Positions 10,766 to 24,154 of a stretch of 40,913 nucleotides of DNA are shown here, piece by piece. Below the pieces are notes generated by a model, which was not told the origin of the DNA, made no database searches, and worked only from the letters and a program-made list of their open reading frames with translations. Origin of the DNA: Lingula anatina (Eukaryota > Brachiopoda > Lingulata > Lingulida > Lingulidae); contig NW_019775395.1 in assembly GCF_001039355.2 (NCBI RefSeq), positions 297,884 through 338,796 of the forward strand. Reading direction: 5' to 3'. The translations under genes were made by a program, and so were the position numbers. Positions within the stretch are counted from its first letter, which is position 1; every line of letters begins with the position of its first letter.

Positions 10766-13700
10766 CTATCTGGTTTCATCTTCTATGCCTAGTTGAGTTT
10801 TAGCTTTCTTTGCTCCTAACCGCAGTTCCTTAGCTAGAGCAGACTTTTGTTTTTCGCTTGCTCCAGCATCTGAAAGATAAGGCATTCATATCAGCAGCTG
10901 TCTTTTAGAGCAAGTACTTAGGTTAATAATAAATATTTATTAATATATTAATACATACTTAATAATAAATAACTTATACATCATAAATAAATTTCTGTCC
11001 AAACCTCTTGAAATAAACATGTTAGATAAAAGTATGCAAAGATATGAATACAATTAGCTACCAAATAAACATTTTAATTGTGAGTTAGAATTGAAACCAC
11101 ACCAATTAACCATCCAGGCATTTAAATAAATGTTGATATAGTGCTGGGTTTGTGGCATGATGGCTGTCTGAATGTCAAAGCTGATTTATGAGGTCAATTA
11201 GGTTTTTATTTCTAAATATTAATTTCAGTTAAGTCAGTTATAATAGCTATTTGTTGTTTATCCTTACCTGACATGGCCATCTCCACGAGATCATTGATCT
11301 CATCCCTAGACAAATTACTAGCTGCAGCTATCTGGTGAAGTAACTGCTTTCTCTGCTCCTGTAACAGTAAAATATGTTGTTTGTAAGCAAAGAAAATGTT
11401 TTAGCCAAAATACTTATGGGATGTGCCATTCCTTTTATCTGAATGCCACCTTATTTTATGAGTGAAATAAAATTTGTGTATAATGTACAGTTGTTCAGGA
11501 TAACAACAAATAAGGAAAAATAAGTGAAAATGAAAGATCGGCCCTCTAGAGTAGAGTAGAGTAGAGTATATCTGATAAAACCTACAACTTCATCACTTGC
11601 AGTTTTCTGTATTACTTTTAAATGTTTAATTTGGTTGTACTAAATATTAAAGTCCTTATATAATGAACAGCACAATGTTTAAAGATGATGTATTATGATA
11701 TTCTGTTGGTACACATTCAATGTCTCCAAATGTGTTGTTTTACCTCTAGTTGGTTTTTAAGTTCCTGTTCCAATTCTTCATTAATTTGCTGCTGCTGTTT
11801 CTCTAGGTCTTGCTGGAGTTCTTGTTCAAGTTTGGCCTTGGCTTGTTTGTGTTTCTGATCTATCATCATCTGTGTTAATATTGCAGTTGCTTTTCTGCAA
11901 ATAAAAACAAAACAATCATATATCATTTGTTGTTTTCATGGCAAAGGATTTTAAAGGTACAAAACCTGATATATTCAGATTTTTGTTTGAAGTTGAGAAC
12001 TGATTATATCTTTGGGAGTATTTGTTGGAGAAGATACATCAATGCCAAAAAATCTGTAATAAAAACTGATTTGGACATATTGAGTACATATCCTACTTAT
12101 TATAAATACATGTGACACATCTTACCCTGCTCCTCTCTTTTGAATCTCTGTCAACTCCTTCTGAACCTCTTTGTCTACTTCTTCCTCTACTTCTCTGTAA
12201 AAAGAAAAGAATATAAATGCATATTACTCACCCCCATTGCTGTCATAAAAAGGACTCAATTTATTGAAAAAAATTTATATGTAGTTTCCATTCATGAGAT
12301 TTATGATTTAAAAACTGGCACTAGATGCCACATTTGCTGCATTGGTTCATTAAGGCTTCGTTCACATGCAATGTCTATTTTCTATTTTCTATTTTCTATT
12401 TTCGGTATGTCTTATGATCACGGTCTGTGCACTGAATATCCCGCCGCGTAATTACTGGCAGCGCGAGCCAGTTACTTATAGTAACTTATAGTAACTGGCT
12501 CGCGCTGCCAGTAATTACGCCGCGGGATATTCAGTGCACAGACCGTGATCATAAGACATACCGAAAATAGAAAATAGAAAATAGAAAATAGACATTGCAT
12601 GTGAACGAAGCCTAAGAGTGTGGTAGTTTGTCAAACAGAAAATCTAGTTTATTTTCATTACCGTGTGGCAACATAAACAAATAGAGATGCACAATATGCA
12701 CACACACTTTTTTTTCACTTTATTTTTTATAAAATTTCACTATTATTGTACATATTGCCATTTTTTGTGCTACATTCACTTACAATAAACATACTACTCT
12801 TCTTTGTCAAAAGTACTGCTGTTTGATCGCATAAAGATTTAGTCTGATTTTGCAGTAGCACTTACGTCTCTCTCTTCAGTCTTTTGGCCTCCAGTCTTTC
12901 TCGAAGCTTCTGCTCCATTCTTTTCTTATCAGCAGACACTTGCTCTTGTAGCTGTTGGACATTCTTATAGTGAGACTGGAGAATGGTATCCACCCCATCT
13001 GAAGCTTTTCCTCCTGTGGCAATTTTCTTGGCAAGTTGTTCCTAATAACATATAAATATTATGTCATGTCACGTTACATGTATTTCACCATAATAAGTAA
13101 AAACATGATTAATAAGTGTTAGTTAGTTTCTTTTAAATTTTGTTAAATATCTGGAAAGCTTTCTTGGAGGTTCATTTTTATGCCTGTCTGCCAGCATTAC
13201 AGTTTTTTACTTAAATATTTTCATCAAAATGTTTCTTAAGATTTTCTTTTTGAAAGGAAAAACAAAGGCATACAATGAACACAGTCTGTGCAAGTAAATT
13301 CTTGAACTCATTGTATATCTGGCCTATAGCAACAATGTCTTTAAATGTTCAAGTGAATTTTGGGACAGGAAATAGGACCTATTCTTCATTGCATACCTCA
13401 AGCTCTTGAATAGTCTGATCCTGCTTTTCAATTATGGCTTTTCTTCTAGCCTGTCCGACCTACAAGTGGAAATTATTATTCAATTAACTGATTTTTGAGC
13501 ACTGAAAAGGATAGTTATTATATATGGAAACTGACCCATTCTTATCGTAAATCAGTGCTGAATTAACTATGACAGGTGATTTTATAATTAGTCATCTGTT
13601 CATCAAGAAACAGTGTGCATCAAGCATCATCTGACTGTCAATCAGATTAGATAACTAACTTATGTTTCCAGTCACCATAAACAAATCTATAAGTACCAAT

Positions 13701-16700
13701 TCCAAAAAAAATACCTGTAGTCTTCCTATAGTTTTACTAAGATGATCTGCTTGAAGTTTCAAAGCAGCTTCTAACTCCTGATCTCTCTGTTTCTTTAAAT
13801 CATCCAATGCTTTTTGTTCTTCTTCTTTAATCCTCTGTTCCTCTGCAGCTATTTGTTTATCCTATAATGAACATAAAATATTTATTTTTACCTCTATTCT
13901 GAGTAGTAAGAATTTCATTAGTGAGATCAATGACAAAACACAGTATATAGGTGAACTGATATTTGGCCAAAAAAACCAGTGCTACCTAAATATACGTATA
14001 CATTAAAAAATACATTTTCTATCCAAATTTATACAATGTTAAGGAGATACAACTGTTATACATACCAACTCATCTTGTATCTTCTGCTTCTCATCTGCAC
14101 GCATATTTTGTTTTTTCTCCTTCATTTCTGCCAGTTTAGCCTTTCTTTGACTCATTTTCTGCTCCAATCTATGAGAAAAATTCCAAAGTGTATTAGATCA
14201 TACCTACAATTAAGCCTTGTCAACGGGAATCACAGCTATGTGAATACAGATTAATATGTATTGAAGTGCAAATTAAGACAAAACTGATGACAAATTTTCA
14301 AAACAAATGACAATCCTGATATTCCTTTAAAAAATCCATTGATCAATCATAAATTTCATTTGCAGCTATCCATGTATCATATGAATAAACCTTACTGCTT
14401 CTGCTGTCTAAGTCGACTAAGTTGCTGCTGACTACTAAGTGTCTGGACATTCTTTTTGTGTTCTTTCATTATCCTGTCCTTTTCCCTGAAAAAGTTATGT
14501 ACAATAAGGTTAATTAGATAATCATGCTTTTATCAAACCCAATATTTTTTTGCCATTTGTTAAAATCATTCATTTGTCACTGAAGTGACTTACTAATAGT
14601 ACAAACTTCAGGGAAATTAATCATGTATCTCTCAGAATGAAAAAAAAAAATATGCCACTCGGGTCAACTTCACATTTTCTTCAGCATAGAAATCAAATTT
14701 TCTTACTCTTCACTGAGATCCATCTGTGTTTCCAACACTTGGTTAATCATCTTTTCTTGGTGCTCCTCCAAAGCCTGCTGCTCTGCTGCTGCTTTCTGTT
14801 GGTTTTCCTCTGCTTTCTGAAAAAGTAAAAGAAAATGACAAAATGAGTCTCATTAAGTACTTCTAATTTTGTATTTGAATCACTGTGGCAGTGGTTTTCA
14901 GGTGTTTAGCTATTAATGACATGTTAAATAATTAATCTTTGTCTATATTTTTGAAGACAATACTGCTGATTGATTATATTGATTGATTGATTGATTGATT
15001 ATAAGAGATAAATCAAATATGATGAAAAATGATATTTTTCCTTTAGAAAAATAATCTTGCATTGTCTCTTAAGCATTTTGCACCTATATTTTTTATTGAT
15101 GTTATTAAGAAACTGAAACTTACCTGCTTTCTCTGTGCCAGCTTTTCTTGGAGTTTTGCATTTGCTTTATTCTTTTCTTCAGCTCTCTCTCCTTTTTATA
15201 AAATATGAAAAAATATACCATTTAGTAACAAAATATTAACATGAATATTGCAGTAGTATTTACAATGGCAGTTTATGATGTTTTGGTGCTGACTGTATCA
15301 ACCAGTTGATATAAATGTACATGGTTAATATGAAACCTTAGTTTGCTATTTAAAAATCCAATAAATCAAAAGTAAACTGAACTTTTACATTGTTTTTTAA
15401 TGATACATATTGCTACATATTTATGTTGCTGTTCTAGCTGCCATATTATTGTAGACAGCATTATTTCATTATCAAGATGTTGTATGACATACTATGTAAA
15501 AACTCTTTCATTATTTAGTTTAATTCTCATGCAAGTGTATCTCATTATAACAACTGAAACTTACTGTTCATGTGTTCCATCTGCTGCTGGTGAAGTCTAA
15601 GAACTTTCTTCACATCTGCCTCTGACAATTCTGCTTTTGTTTCTAAACGTTCCATGAAATTTTCTTTTTCCTTTTCTAATTTCTCATTTATTCTTTCCTG
15701 TAAGTTCTGAAAAAAAGCACACAAGTATATTCTGCTGTGATAAGTACAAGTAGAACACTGTTGTGTTCTGTGTTCATCATGATATCTTTTTATAATACAA
15801 ATGAACAGACTATATCTAATCCCAAAATAAACTTTCAGATATCAACTTAGTGTCTGTGCGTGTATGTGCGTGCACACATTTTTGTGCATATACAACACTT
15901 AAATGGCACTAATATTTATTCACAACCAACAATGGGTTTAATAGTAACCATACCACTTCTTCCGTTTCCATCTCTTCTACCTCCTGTTTGTCCAACTCTT
16001 CTGCTAACATTTCTCTATCCATATGCTGCTTCTCAACCATTTCTGCATAAGCCTGCAGTAGAAAATTATATAAATACATACATATATATTATCTACTATG
16101 GTTGTTAAATTCTATTATCTATTTTTGCATATTTTAATAATTCTAATTTAAAAATAAATTATTTGGTTTTCTAAACAAAGAAGTTTCTACATTTTCTCCT
16201 TTTGACACATTTTCTATTATGTTAAAACTGTGTCAACCTGCTTAATTTCTGGTTTTCTTCAAATTTTATTTGCCTAGATAAATGAATATTGTTACTACAT
16301 TAAAATGTTTCAATGTGCAAATAATATATAGGAAGATACTCACATTTATAAATGGAACTGCCTTCTGTGAATTTCCAGCTTTCTTCAAGAACTCTTCTTT
16401 TTCCTGTGCCTGCTGTTTGTGTAATTCATTCATTTTCTCTTCTCTCAGTTTTCTTAACCTTTCAGCAAGCTTCTGTTCATTTTGTGCAACCTCTGTAACC
16501 AGAATATGTTCTAGTATAAATTGTACTTAATTCAATCTGAAATAAATTTAACTAGAAAAAAGAACAAAAGATTCTCTCTGAATGCTGGTGCATGTGCACA
16601 TAATTCCTGATTCAGTTGATTATGACCAGTTGGTCCTATTATCAAACTAAGATCATAATCATTGTATTTTGATAAGGGGAAAAACAGCTTCTCACCTACC

Positions 16701-17102
16701 CTCACTTTTTGACATCTCAAACTACCAATGAAAAAAAAATACAAACACACATCTTGATAACTTTTAGAATACTGTAATGACCAAAATATGTAATACCTGT
16801 TTGATATTCTGTTTGAGCCTTCTCTAAATTTTCCAGGTACTCTTTCATAAGCTCATCTTTCTGCCTCTCAATCAATTGACCATTTTCAACCATATTGGTT
16901 AAAGTGGCATCAAAAGATTCTACTTGGGTTTTAATGTCATCAGTCTTTTCTGCTTTTTTCTCTAAAAGTCTTGCTGCATTTTCTCTTCTCCTTGCCATTC
17001 TGTCTTCAAGGTACTGTAAATTTATCAAACATTTTTAAAACAACTGCCAAAAATTACATGTAAACCATCTTTTGAGAGAAGTCTTTTAGAAGCCAATAAT
17101 AA

Positions 17103-17177
<75 letters not shown>

Positions 17178-20150
17178 GGAGCATATTCAAAACAAAGCAA
17201 AACAAACAAACAAACAAGCAAACAAAAAACATGCAGCAATAACCATATGGTCCTAATTCTCTCCGTTCTGTTTTACTGAAATTATTTGCACATAAACTAG
17301 TTAACCAAATATATGACAGTATGGTTGTATTCTTTACATTTAGTTTTGTATTAAACTCCAGAAAAGGTAACTCACTAGTGCTTGTCTGGCTTGTTCCTCC
17401 TTGAATTTCTCTTCAGCTCTTGTGACATCTTCAGTGAGTTTTGTTAAAATGGCCTCTACCTAAACTCCAAAAGATATTTGTTTAATAAACACTCCTAAAA
17501 AACATTCAAAATTAACATCACTAAACATTTTAACAACTATCTCCTAATGCAAAATATTCAATAACTATTTAAATTAAACAGGAAATACAGTGAACTTACA
17601 TTTTCATTACATGAAGTATAATATACATTTATCTTGTATATTTTGTGCCAGGCAAATCTGGTTAAAATGTACAGATCTGATAAGCAATACAGTGGTTAAC
17701 AAAAGTATTATATTTCTGAAACAAATTTTTGGAATATTTAATTTAAAAAATGGCTTACATCATCTTCCTTCAGCTCAGGCAGTTTTCTCAATTCTTCTCT
17801 CACTTTCTCCTCTTCTTTGTTGATGTATGAGAGCTAACAGAAATCAATACTATTTAATTAAAACAAATATCTTATATCATATTTGAAGTGCCATTTAACA
17901 CATTAATTTTACATAAATAAAAAAAAAACAACAAGATAAAAATTTATTTGAAAATACTAGATAGTGTGTGGCATAAGCTGTACAAAAACTATTAACAATT
18001 GTTAGAATGTTCAAGTTTTCTGAATAAATGTTTACCATCTTTTGTAGCATCTTGGGGTGAAGAGCATCTATTTGCTGATTCAGTTCTTCAGGTTTGTCTG
18101 CCAGTTTGGGATCTGCTCTCAATTTCTGGAATATAATATCATTTAAATTAAAACATTTATGCAATGTTAAAGCTGTATATCTGAATCATTTTCCAGATAA
18201 TCAGAAGACAATGTTAAATTAACAATCTATGCTGTTGATATTATAAATATTTAAAAACATGATAAAAACCCCTTTGAAATTTTCTGAACATTCCACCATT
18301 TGCAAGGCTTACCTTTTCCTCCTCTTTTACTTCCTGCAGACTGATTTCCATTGCCTGCATTAAATCAGTTTGCACCATCAGAATCAAAGTCGGAACAGTT
18401 TCTGCAGCCACCCTTCCAGCTGTCACCAGCTGATTCAGAAGAATTTGCAGCAGGTATGCAAAACTCTGGAATGAAAATTAACAACAAAATTAACAAAGAG
18501 AAAGAGAATTTATTGTAGCCAACAGTACATCTCATAAATTATAATGAATACAATGTGAAAGGATTAATATCAATCAAACAAATAATTTTTCATCAACAAG
18601 AAGTCATAAAATTGAGTAACTGGACATTTTTCTTATCAGTTTTCAAGGTCATGCAAGGTTGTAATAATTTATCACAATATTATTATTTTCCTTATAAGTA
18701 GGATCAGTTTTCATACGCACCACCCCTTTATGTAAAACTGATAGCGATAAGACATAATTATCAAATATATGGTTAATAATCTAATATGGACAATTTTTTC
18801 CCAACAACTATTTTCAATTCATCATGTATTTGGTAAGAGACCAGTTTTATGGTTTAAGAACAAGTATGCCAACAGGACCCCCATAAAATGATACGTACAT
18901 TTGCCCTCTGCTGGATCATCTCATTTTCCATACTTAAGATAGCTGCCAGGTCTTGTTCACCAAGTTTCACTTCTGCTGCTTCACTATATATCAATAAATC
19001 ATGCATTATAAAGCCATCAAATTTACTGAATTTTTTATGTGTTCAAGAAAAAAAATTTGATTTTGAAATTCTGTTTAAATTGACATACAGTACAACAAAC
19101 TACCAGTGAGTATGCCAGAAGACAATCCAAGTCATAAAAGGTTACATATTCTTTTAATATATATATTTAAATTTCCTTTTAAGTGATAAAACCTCCATGT
19201 ATGAAGAATAAGAACATTTACAATTGTTAACAACATAAAGTACATAAAACACTTTCACTTAAACTTTCCACAGCATGAGAACAATTTTTAAAAGTTGAAA
19301 ATGTTTTGAAATCACAACAAATACCTATTGGATTGGACCAAGGCTTCAGTCATTCCTTTATCACTAGCTTGTGCGTAGGGGTCAACAACTTCGTACGTAA
19401 CCACTTCAATAACTTCTTCTTCATCATCTTCTTCTTGTGGAGCTCCTGAGAATGTGTTATCATACTGCAATAACATCTGTCTTTCCTTTGCATCTTGTTG
19501 CTGAAAGATATGAATGACACCCTGACATGCTGTGTTTATATTTGATGGCATGTAATGACATTATTCCTAGTAGGGAGATATTACAGCCAGATCTCAAGTA
19601 GTACTTGTCACAATACAAAATAGCTGGTGTGATGTGGTGGGCATATGTGTAGTAACATGTAATTCTTGAGCTTACATTTTAATCTTATTTATTCATTTTT
19701 TTCATTTACTAGTATTAATCTTTGTACTATATAGATTACAATTTTTTTTTTTGCATTTTTTTATAAAATTAAGCTGAAAGCACACAAGTGCAGCTGTTTG
19801 TTTGCCTTTAAAATTTTTTAAAAAAATTTCAGCATGCATGCTTTAAGTTAACTGCTTTAAGAGTAAAAGTGCAAAAGGAAGGGACTTGACTGATCTGTTT
19901 TCCCCCAGTATTACACTGGTATCAGTATTTTTCTACCGCACAAAACCCCAGCATGATGAAGAAGTTCACAAAAAACAATAAAGCCTACCTTCTTTTTGCT
20001 CCAGCTTTTAATACACACTTTGGCACAAGCGCCAGCAATAGCCGCGCCAACTATAAAACCCAACAAGAAAGCTAAGCCTATCCAAAGGTTATCCGCCTCC
20101 CAAGTGTCCTGCTCCTGGTCTATCGTGATGGACACACAGGTGCCCGACAT
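10766..20150 (-). CDS. EVC: EVC ciliary complex subunit (Ellis-van Creveld protein homologue)
   Basis: EVC partners EVC2 at the base of the primary cilium and helps transmit Hedgehog signals from Smoothened. Exons in order: 19989-20150, 19325-19500, 18899-18983, 18313-18465, 18036-18125, 17759-17833, 17376-17459, 16797-17013, 16344-16492, 15954-16052, 15565-15706, 15124-15191, 14707-14816, 14396-14485, 14066-14168, 13715-13861, 13397-13459, 12866-13041, 12126-12194, 11744-11894, 11268-11358, 10766-10869. All junctions keep phase; total 867 residues (human EVC is about 990). One membrane segment lies at about 22-47 (GFIVGAAIAGACA), followed by a basic stretch SWSKKK. An acidic patch EEDDEEEVIEVV follows in exon 2, then almost continuous charged coiled coil to the C-terminus. 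The start is the ATG at 20150; the longer frame starts with GTG. The assignment rests on topology, length and the head-to-head EVC2 neighbour more than on residue identity, since coiled coils align poorly. Exon 12 has a purine-rich, weak acceptor. Confidence 0.78.
12354..12612. mobile_element. near-perfect palindromic MITE, Harbinger-like ends, TAA target site
   Basis: A 259-bp element in an EVC intron whose two halves are almost exact reverse complements, centred near 12483. Ends are GGCTTCGTTCACATG and its complement. It is flanked on both sides by TAA (12351-12353 and 12613-12615), which fits the 3-bp target-site duplication and GG-starting ends of PIF/Harbinger elements. Inside are CTATTTT repeats, a GGTATGTCTTATGATCACGG block and a GC-rich CCGCCGCGTAATTACTGGCA block, all mirrored. 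It encodes no protein, so it must be moved by a transposase supplied elsewhere. The perfection of the arms suggests a recent insertion or arm homogenisation. Confidence 0.85.
14976..15001. repeat. (GATT)n microsatellite
   Basis: About five GATT units in an EVC intron (between the coding exons at 14707-14816 and 15124-15191). Confidence 0.8.
17101..17177. repeat. (TAAA)n microsatellite
   Basis: About nineteen AAAT/TAAA units in the EVC intron between exons 7 and 8, followed by CAAA units near 17205-17225. It makes a spurious minus-strand open frame of FIYL repeats. Confidence 0.97.
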
Positions 20151-20727
20151 TTTAACTTCTGTTTTCAACGACACCTTGGACTAAGTCTCATTATTTGTGG
20201 TAATATAAGAATATGTTCCACAGCACTGAATCGAGGTTGGTAAACTAGGTTGCGGATTTAATAATCTGAAATCAAATAATAAGTAACTGAGCAGTTTTGA
20301 TACCTTAAATTGATTTTTATTTCTATAAGTACATGCTAATTTATAAATCTGGCAGATATTGGGTTGTCACGTAATTTTTTAATAGTTAAAATAATACCAA
20401 CTTGAAAGACCTGTCAAAACCTTACTCGTTACTGCTGAGCAGTGTATCCGTCGCCATGGTGTGACGTCTCGCGATCACCAAATAACGTGAATGGAACACT
20501 GTGGAGAGGCAAGGCATTGGAGAACTTGAAACGGCTACGCACAAGTGCTCGGAAGTATGGTTTCCACAACTGGCGATCAACATAGCCCATTGTTATTATT
20601 GTGCAATCTCACACATTTTTGACCTTTTGAGCACTTTTATGGAAGCAAAAGAAACTAATATACATTTATAGATATTACGCAAATATATTGCTTGGCGTAC
20701 GCAAGGGACTGGTGAAAGTGAAAATTG
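20151..20727. promoter_or_regulatory. shared bidirectional promoter of EVC and EVC2
   Basis: The region lies between the EVC start codon and the end of the EVC2 leader exon. A CG-richer island around 20445-20475 contains GTCGCCATGGTG (20450-20461), which resembles a degenerate RFX X-box or YY1 site. TGACGTC (20462-20468) is close to a CRE, and it overlaps TCTCGCGA (20467-20474), eight bases of the TCTCGCGAGA promoter palindrome. A second X-box-like sequence, GTTTCCACAACTGGC, is at 20560-20574. No clear TATA box is present. Motif matches were made by eye; function is inferred from position between two divergent ciliary genes. Confidence 0.6.
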
Positions 20728-21037
20728 GTAAGTACGTCTTCTCTGCAAGCAATTACTACATGTAAGTACATGTACCTCATGTGAAGTGAAACTTAAAGTT
20801 ACATGTGTACACTGTAGCCATCCCTAGCCATCAAATGTCTTGTTTCTAGTTTTTTTTATACTGACCTTTACTGAGAGTTATTCAATGCTGATACAATACA
20901 ATCGTTAAAATAATAAATTTGTAGACTAGAATTTAGAAATAAATTATTATTGATTTGACATTCAAGCTGACTAAATTAACATTGCAGATGATGGGGATTG
21001 CAAAAATCCATCCTATAATATGCATTTATAATTTCAG
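20728..21037 (+). other. EVC2: EVC2 5' UTR intron
   Basis: A strong donor GTAAGT (20728-20733) and an acceptor ATTTCAG (ending 21037) bracket this segment. The ATG follows 18 bp into the next exon, so the leader is probably split into an upstream non-coding exon ending at 20727 and the coding exon. Confidence 0.65.
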
Positions 21038-21055
21038 AAAATTGCTATTAGTGAC

Positions 21056-24000
21056 ATGTCGGGGTTGAGGACAAGTTTAATCACTTTCACTCTGGGTGCC
21101 TTGGTAGTTGTATCCACAGTCACTAGCATTGCACATGCCCTGCCTTCACCTCAGTCATCAAGCAATGTTTCTACTGACTGTATTAGCCTGTCTCAGGTTC
21201 AAATATCAACAGACTATGTGGAGAGGCCTGGACAAGGTCCAGCAGCTTACACTGGTGACAATGTGACAGTCACCTTTAATGTGTCATTCAGTGCCCTGGA
21301 TGCCAGTGTTTTTGACTTGGAGGTTGTTTCCCTGAAGATACCGCATTTCACTTATTCCAATAACTGTGCTTCTGATATCAATAACATTACAACCTGCAAT
21401 GTCACGTTTCAAAGCTATGTTGAAGTGCTGAATACAGAAGTACAAGTTGTAGATGGTGTAGACTTTCTCCAGGCTAATTCAACCACCATTACAACTACAC
21501 CAAAAGCTGTTGATTTTTCATGGGGATCAAACTTTGCCGATTATGGGAATTTCTCCAATACTACTCTACAGTTTACTGTAGTACTGAGAGTAAATGAGTC
21601 TGTGACACCAGCAACATCGTATAACTTCACTGCTGCAGTTAATACAACATGTGATGCCTTGAATTATGGAATGGTGTCGTCTTCCAAATCTCTGTTCATT
21701 GGGAAGGTGGATGTCCTCATCAATGTGTTCTCCAATCCACAGAAAGTGCAAGCTGGGGATACAGCACACTTTTGGATTTACGTTAGGCCAGCGGAGTCTG
21801 TGCTTGGAAATTTAACTGTTAATCAGGTACTGTATGAATTAAGAACACCGATTTATTAAAATGCATTTATATCTTTGTCAAATGGTTAAGAAATATGCAG
21901 GCAAAATTGTGTTACAACAGTGTCTTGTTTTAAATTTTGAATTAACACTGAATACAAAAGATCGATTTAATGGATAAACTTATGAGACTAGGATTTTTTT
22001 CTTCAAATTAAAAACCACTGAAAAAAAAACAATAATATGTTTACTACACAGTGTAGTAAACATGTTATTGTTTTTTTTCAGTGAAAAAATCCTAGTCTCA
22101 TACGTTTATCTATTAAATCTTTTGTATTGATCTAATTGTTAAGTTAAAACTGTCTCCATATTTATTATATAATGATCTGTATTTGTTGTCAACTAGAGTT
22201 CTTAGTATTATGTAATCATTATTGATTAGTATACCTGTGCTGCTGGTCACTGTGAAAACAGCAACGGTATACTGGAAAATATCAATACTTAGATATTAAG
22301 ATAACACTTCAAAAAGGTTCCACTGGTTCTGCTCTCTTCTTCTCTCTCTTAGTGGTACAAAAACACTTGCTTGGCCACATATTACATGTACATCATGAAC
22401 AAATATATCTAATAAAATTATTCAATACATTTTTTTATCTTAGATTAAAGTTAACTTGGGTCAACATACCAATTTCCTTGCTGCATCCCTGGCGGCTCCA
22501 ACAATGACAAATCTCTCCATATCAGAGAATGTCTTAACCACTACTGGATTTTCCATTGGTGTCCTGGGACATGGTCCGAGCCTGGATGCCAATGTTGATG
22601 TCAATGTGACTGTCAAAGATACTGTTCCTCTTGGTGGTGTTGCTTTTGGTGGCGCTGTTACAGTCTGTGCCACTTTGAGTTTCATAGGAGCTAAAGCTGA
22701 TGGTATGTGAAAACTGTATGTGTTTTGTTACAACAGATTGCATACTCCCCCCCTCCCCCTAAAAAAAACTGCTGCAATATATAGATATGAACACAGAATA
22801 ACTTTGAAGACTAGTTTAAAGGTGGTAACTGTTCAACTGACTCACTTCAGAGTCAGAAAATGATTGGCAAATTCCAAAAATGTTCCTTAAATAGGTAGTG
22901 AAGTGAAAATTAAAAAGGAAAAAACTATGTTGTGATGGAGTACATATGATCTAATTAAAGTTTTTGGGAGAAGTTTTGCTGGAGGGCAATTTATGTACAT
23001 TTTGACACATGTATTAAGTTGATATGGTTGATTTTTATGATGTAATATACGTAATCAGTTATGTAGATATCATGTTGAGTTTCAAAGCATTGGTGACACC
23101 TTTCTTCTTCACAATATATAATGTATGTCACTTTTAAAAATCAAAATACAGCTGATAATATCATTGAAAGGTTTTAATATTTATCCATTTATATCTAGGG
23201 TCCATAATACCATCCTCTGGGCCGTCAGTACTGTGTGATACAGTGCCCAGTGCTGACCTGACTCTACAGACTGGCAGTAGCACATTGGGACTGGGAAGTA
23301 CCACAAATATTGGCCAAGTAGTGGAAGCTACAGCTAGAGTCACAGTGCCAAAAGGAGTTTTGGAAAATGTGAAATTTGAGCTAGGTAATGAATTGACAGT
23401 ATGGAAAATGAAAACAAAATAAAAAACAAACAAACAAACAAAAAATTTTGCAGACTTCTTTGTCATCATAGTAAAATTATAGATTGATGATTTTGAATAA
23501 ATTGAAAGATTTTGTTTCAGAAAGTGATACACCTCTGCCTCACCAAACCAGCTTTCTCCAAAGTCACAGCACATTTTGTCTCTTCAGTCATTTATTTGTA
23601 CACATGTTTAGTGCATTTTATATGATTTACTCATATAAATCATCTGAAAATGTAGAATAAATTGAAATGTTATTCTGTACTATACAGACTAATATTATGC
23701 AAGTTAATTAACATGTTATAATATGTCTGTTTTTTCAGCAATAACATCTGACAGCGGCAGTTGCGTCCCTGTCAAATTTGTCAAAGGCACACTGACACAC
23801 CCAGCTGGCGTCACAGTATCAGGACCCACAGATATTACCGAGAGTGGTTTCACGGTCACGGGACTGTCTTGCAGCAGAAAGAGGAGAAATGCAGAGCTGT
23901 TATCTCGTGTGAAAAGAGCTCCTGTCACTGTCACTGGACAATTTTTTCTTGGAAATATAGCCAACCCTGCATCCAGAGGGAGTAATGCTGTCTTACTGGG

Positions 24001-24067
24001 CAAAGTAAGTGTTGATTTTATATTCTTTATCCTATTATACTGTCCAGGATAACAGATGATTCTTTAC

Positions 24068-24154
<87 letters not shown>

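Noticed and set aside
12140-12451. 103-residue plus-strand open frame
   Set aside because: It runs antisense through an EVC exon and into the palindromic element; it is a shadow.
23161-23574. 137-residue minus-strand open frame
   Set aside because: It is antisense to an EVC2 ectodomain exon (23199-23384), whose splice sites and phase fit the plus strand.
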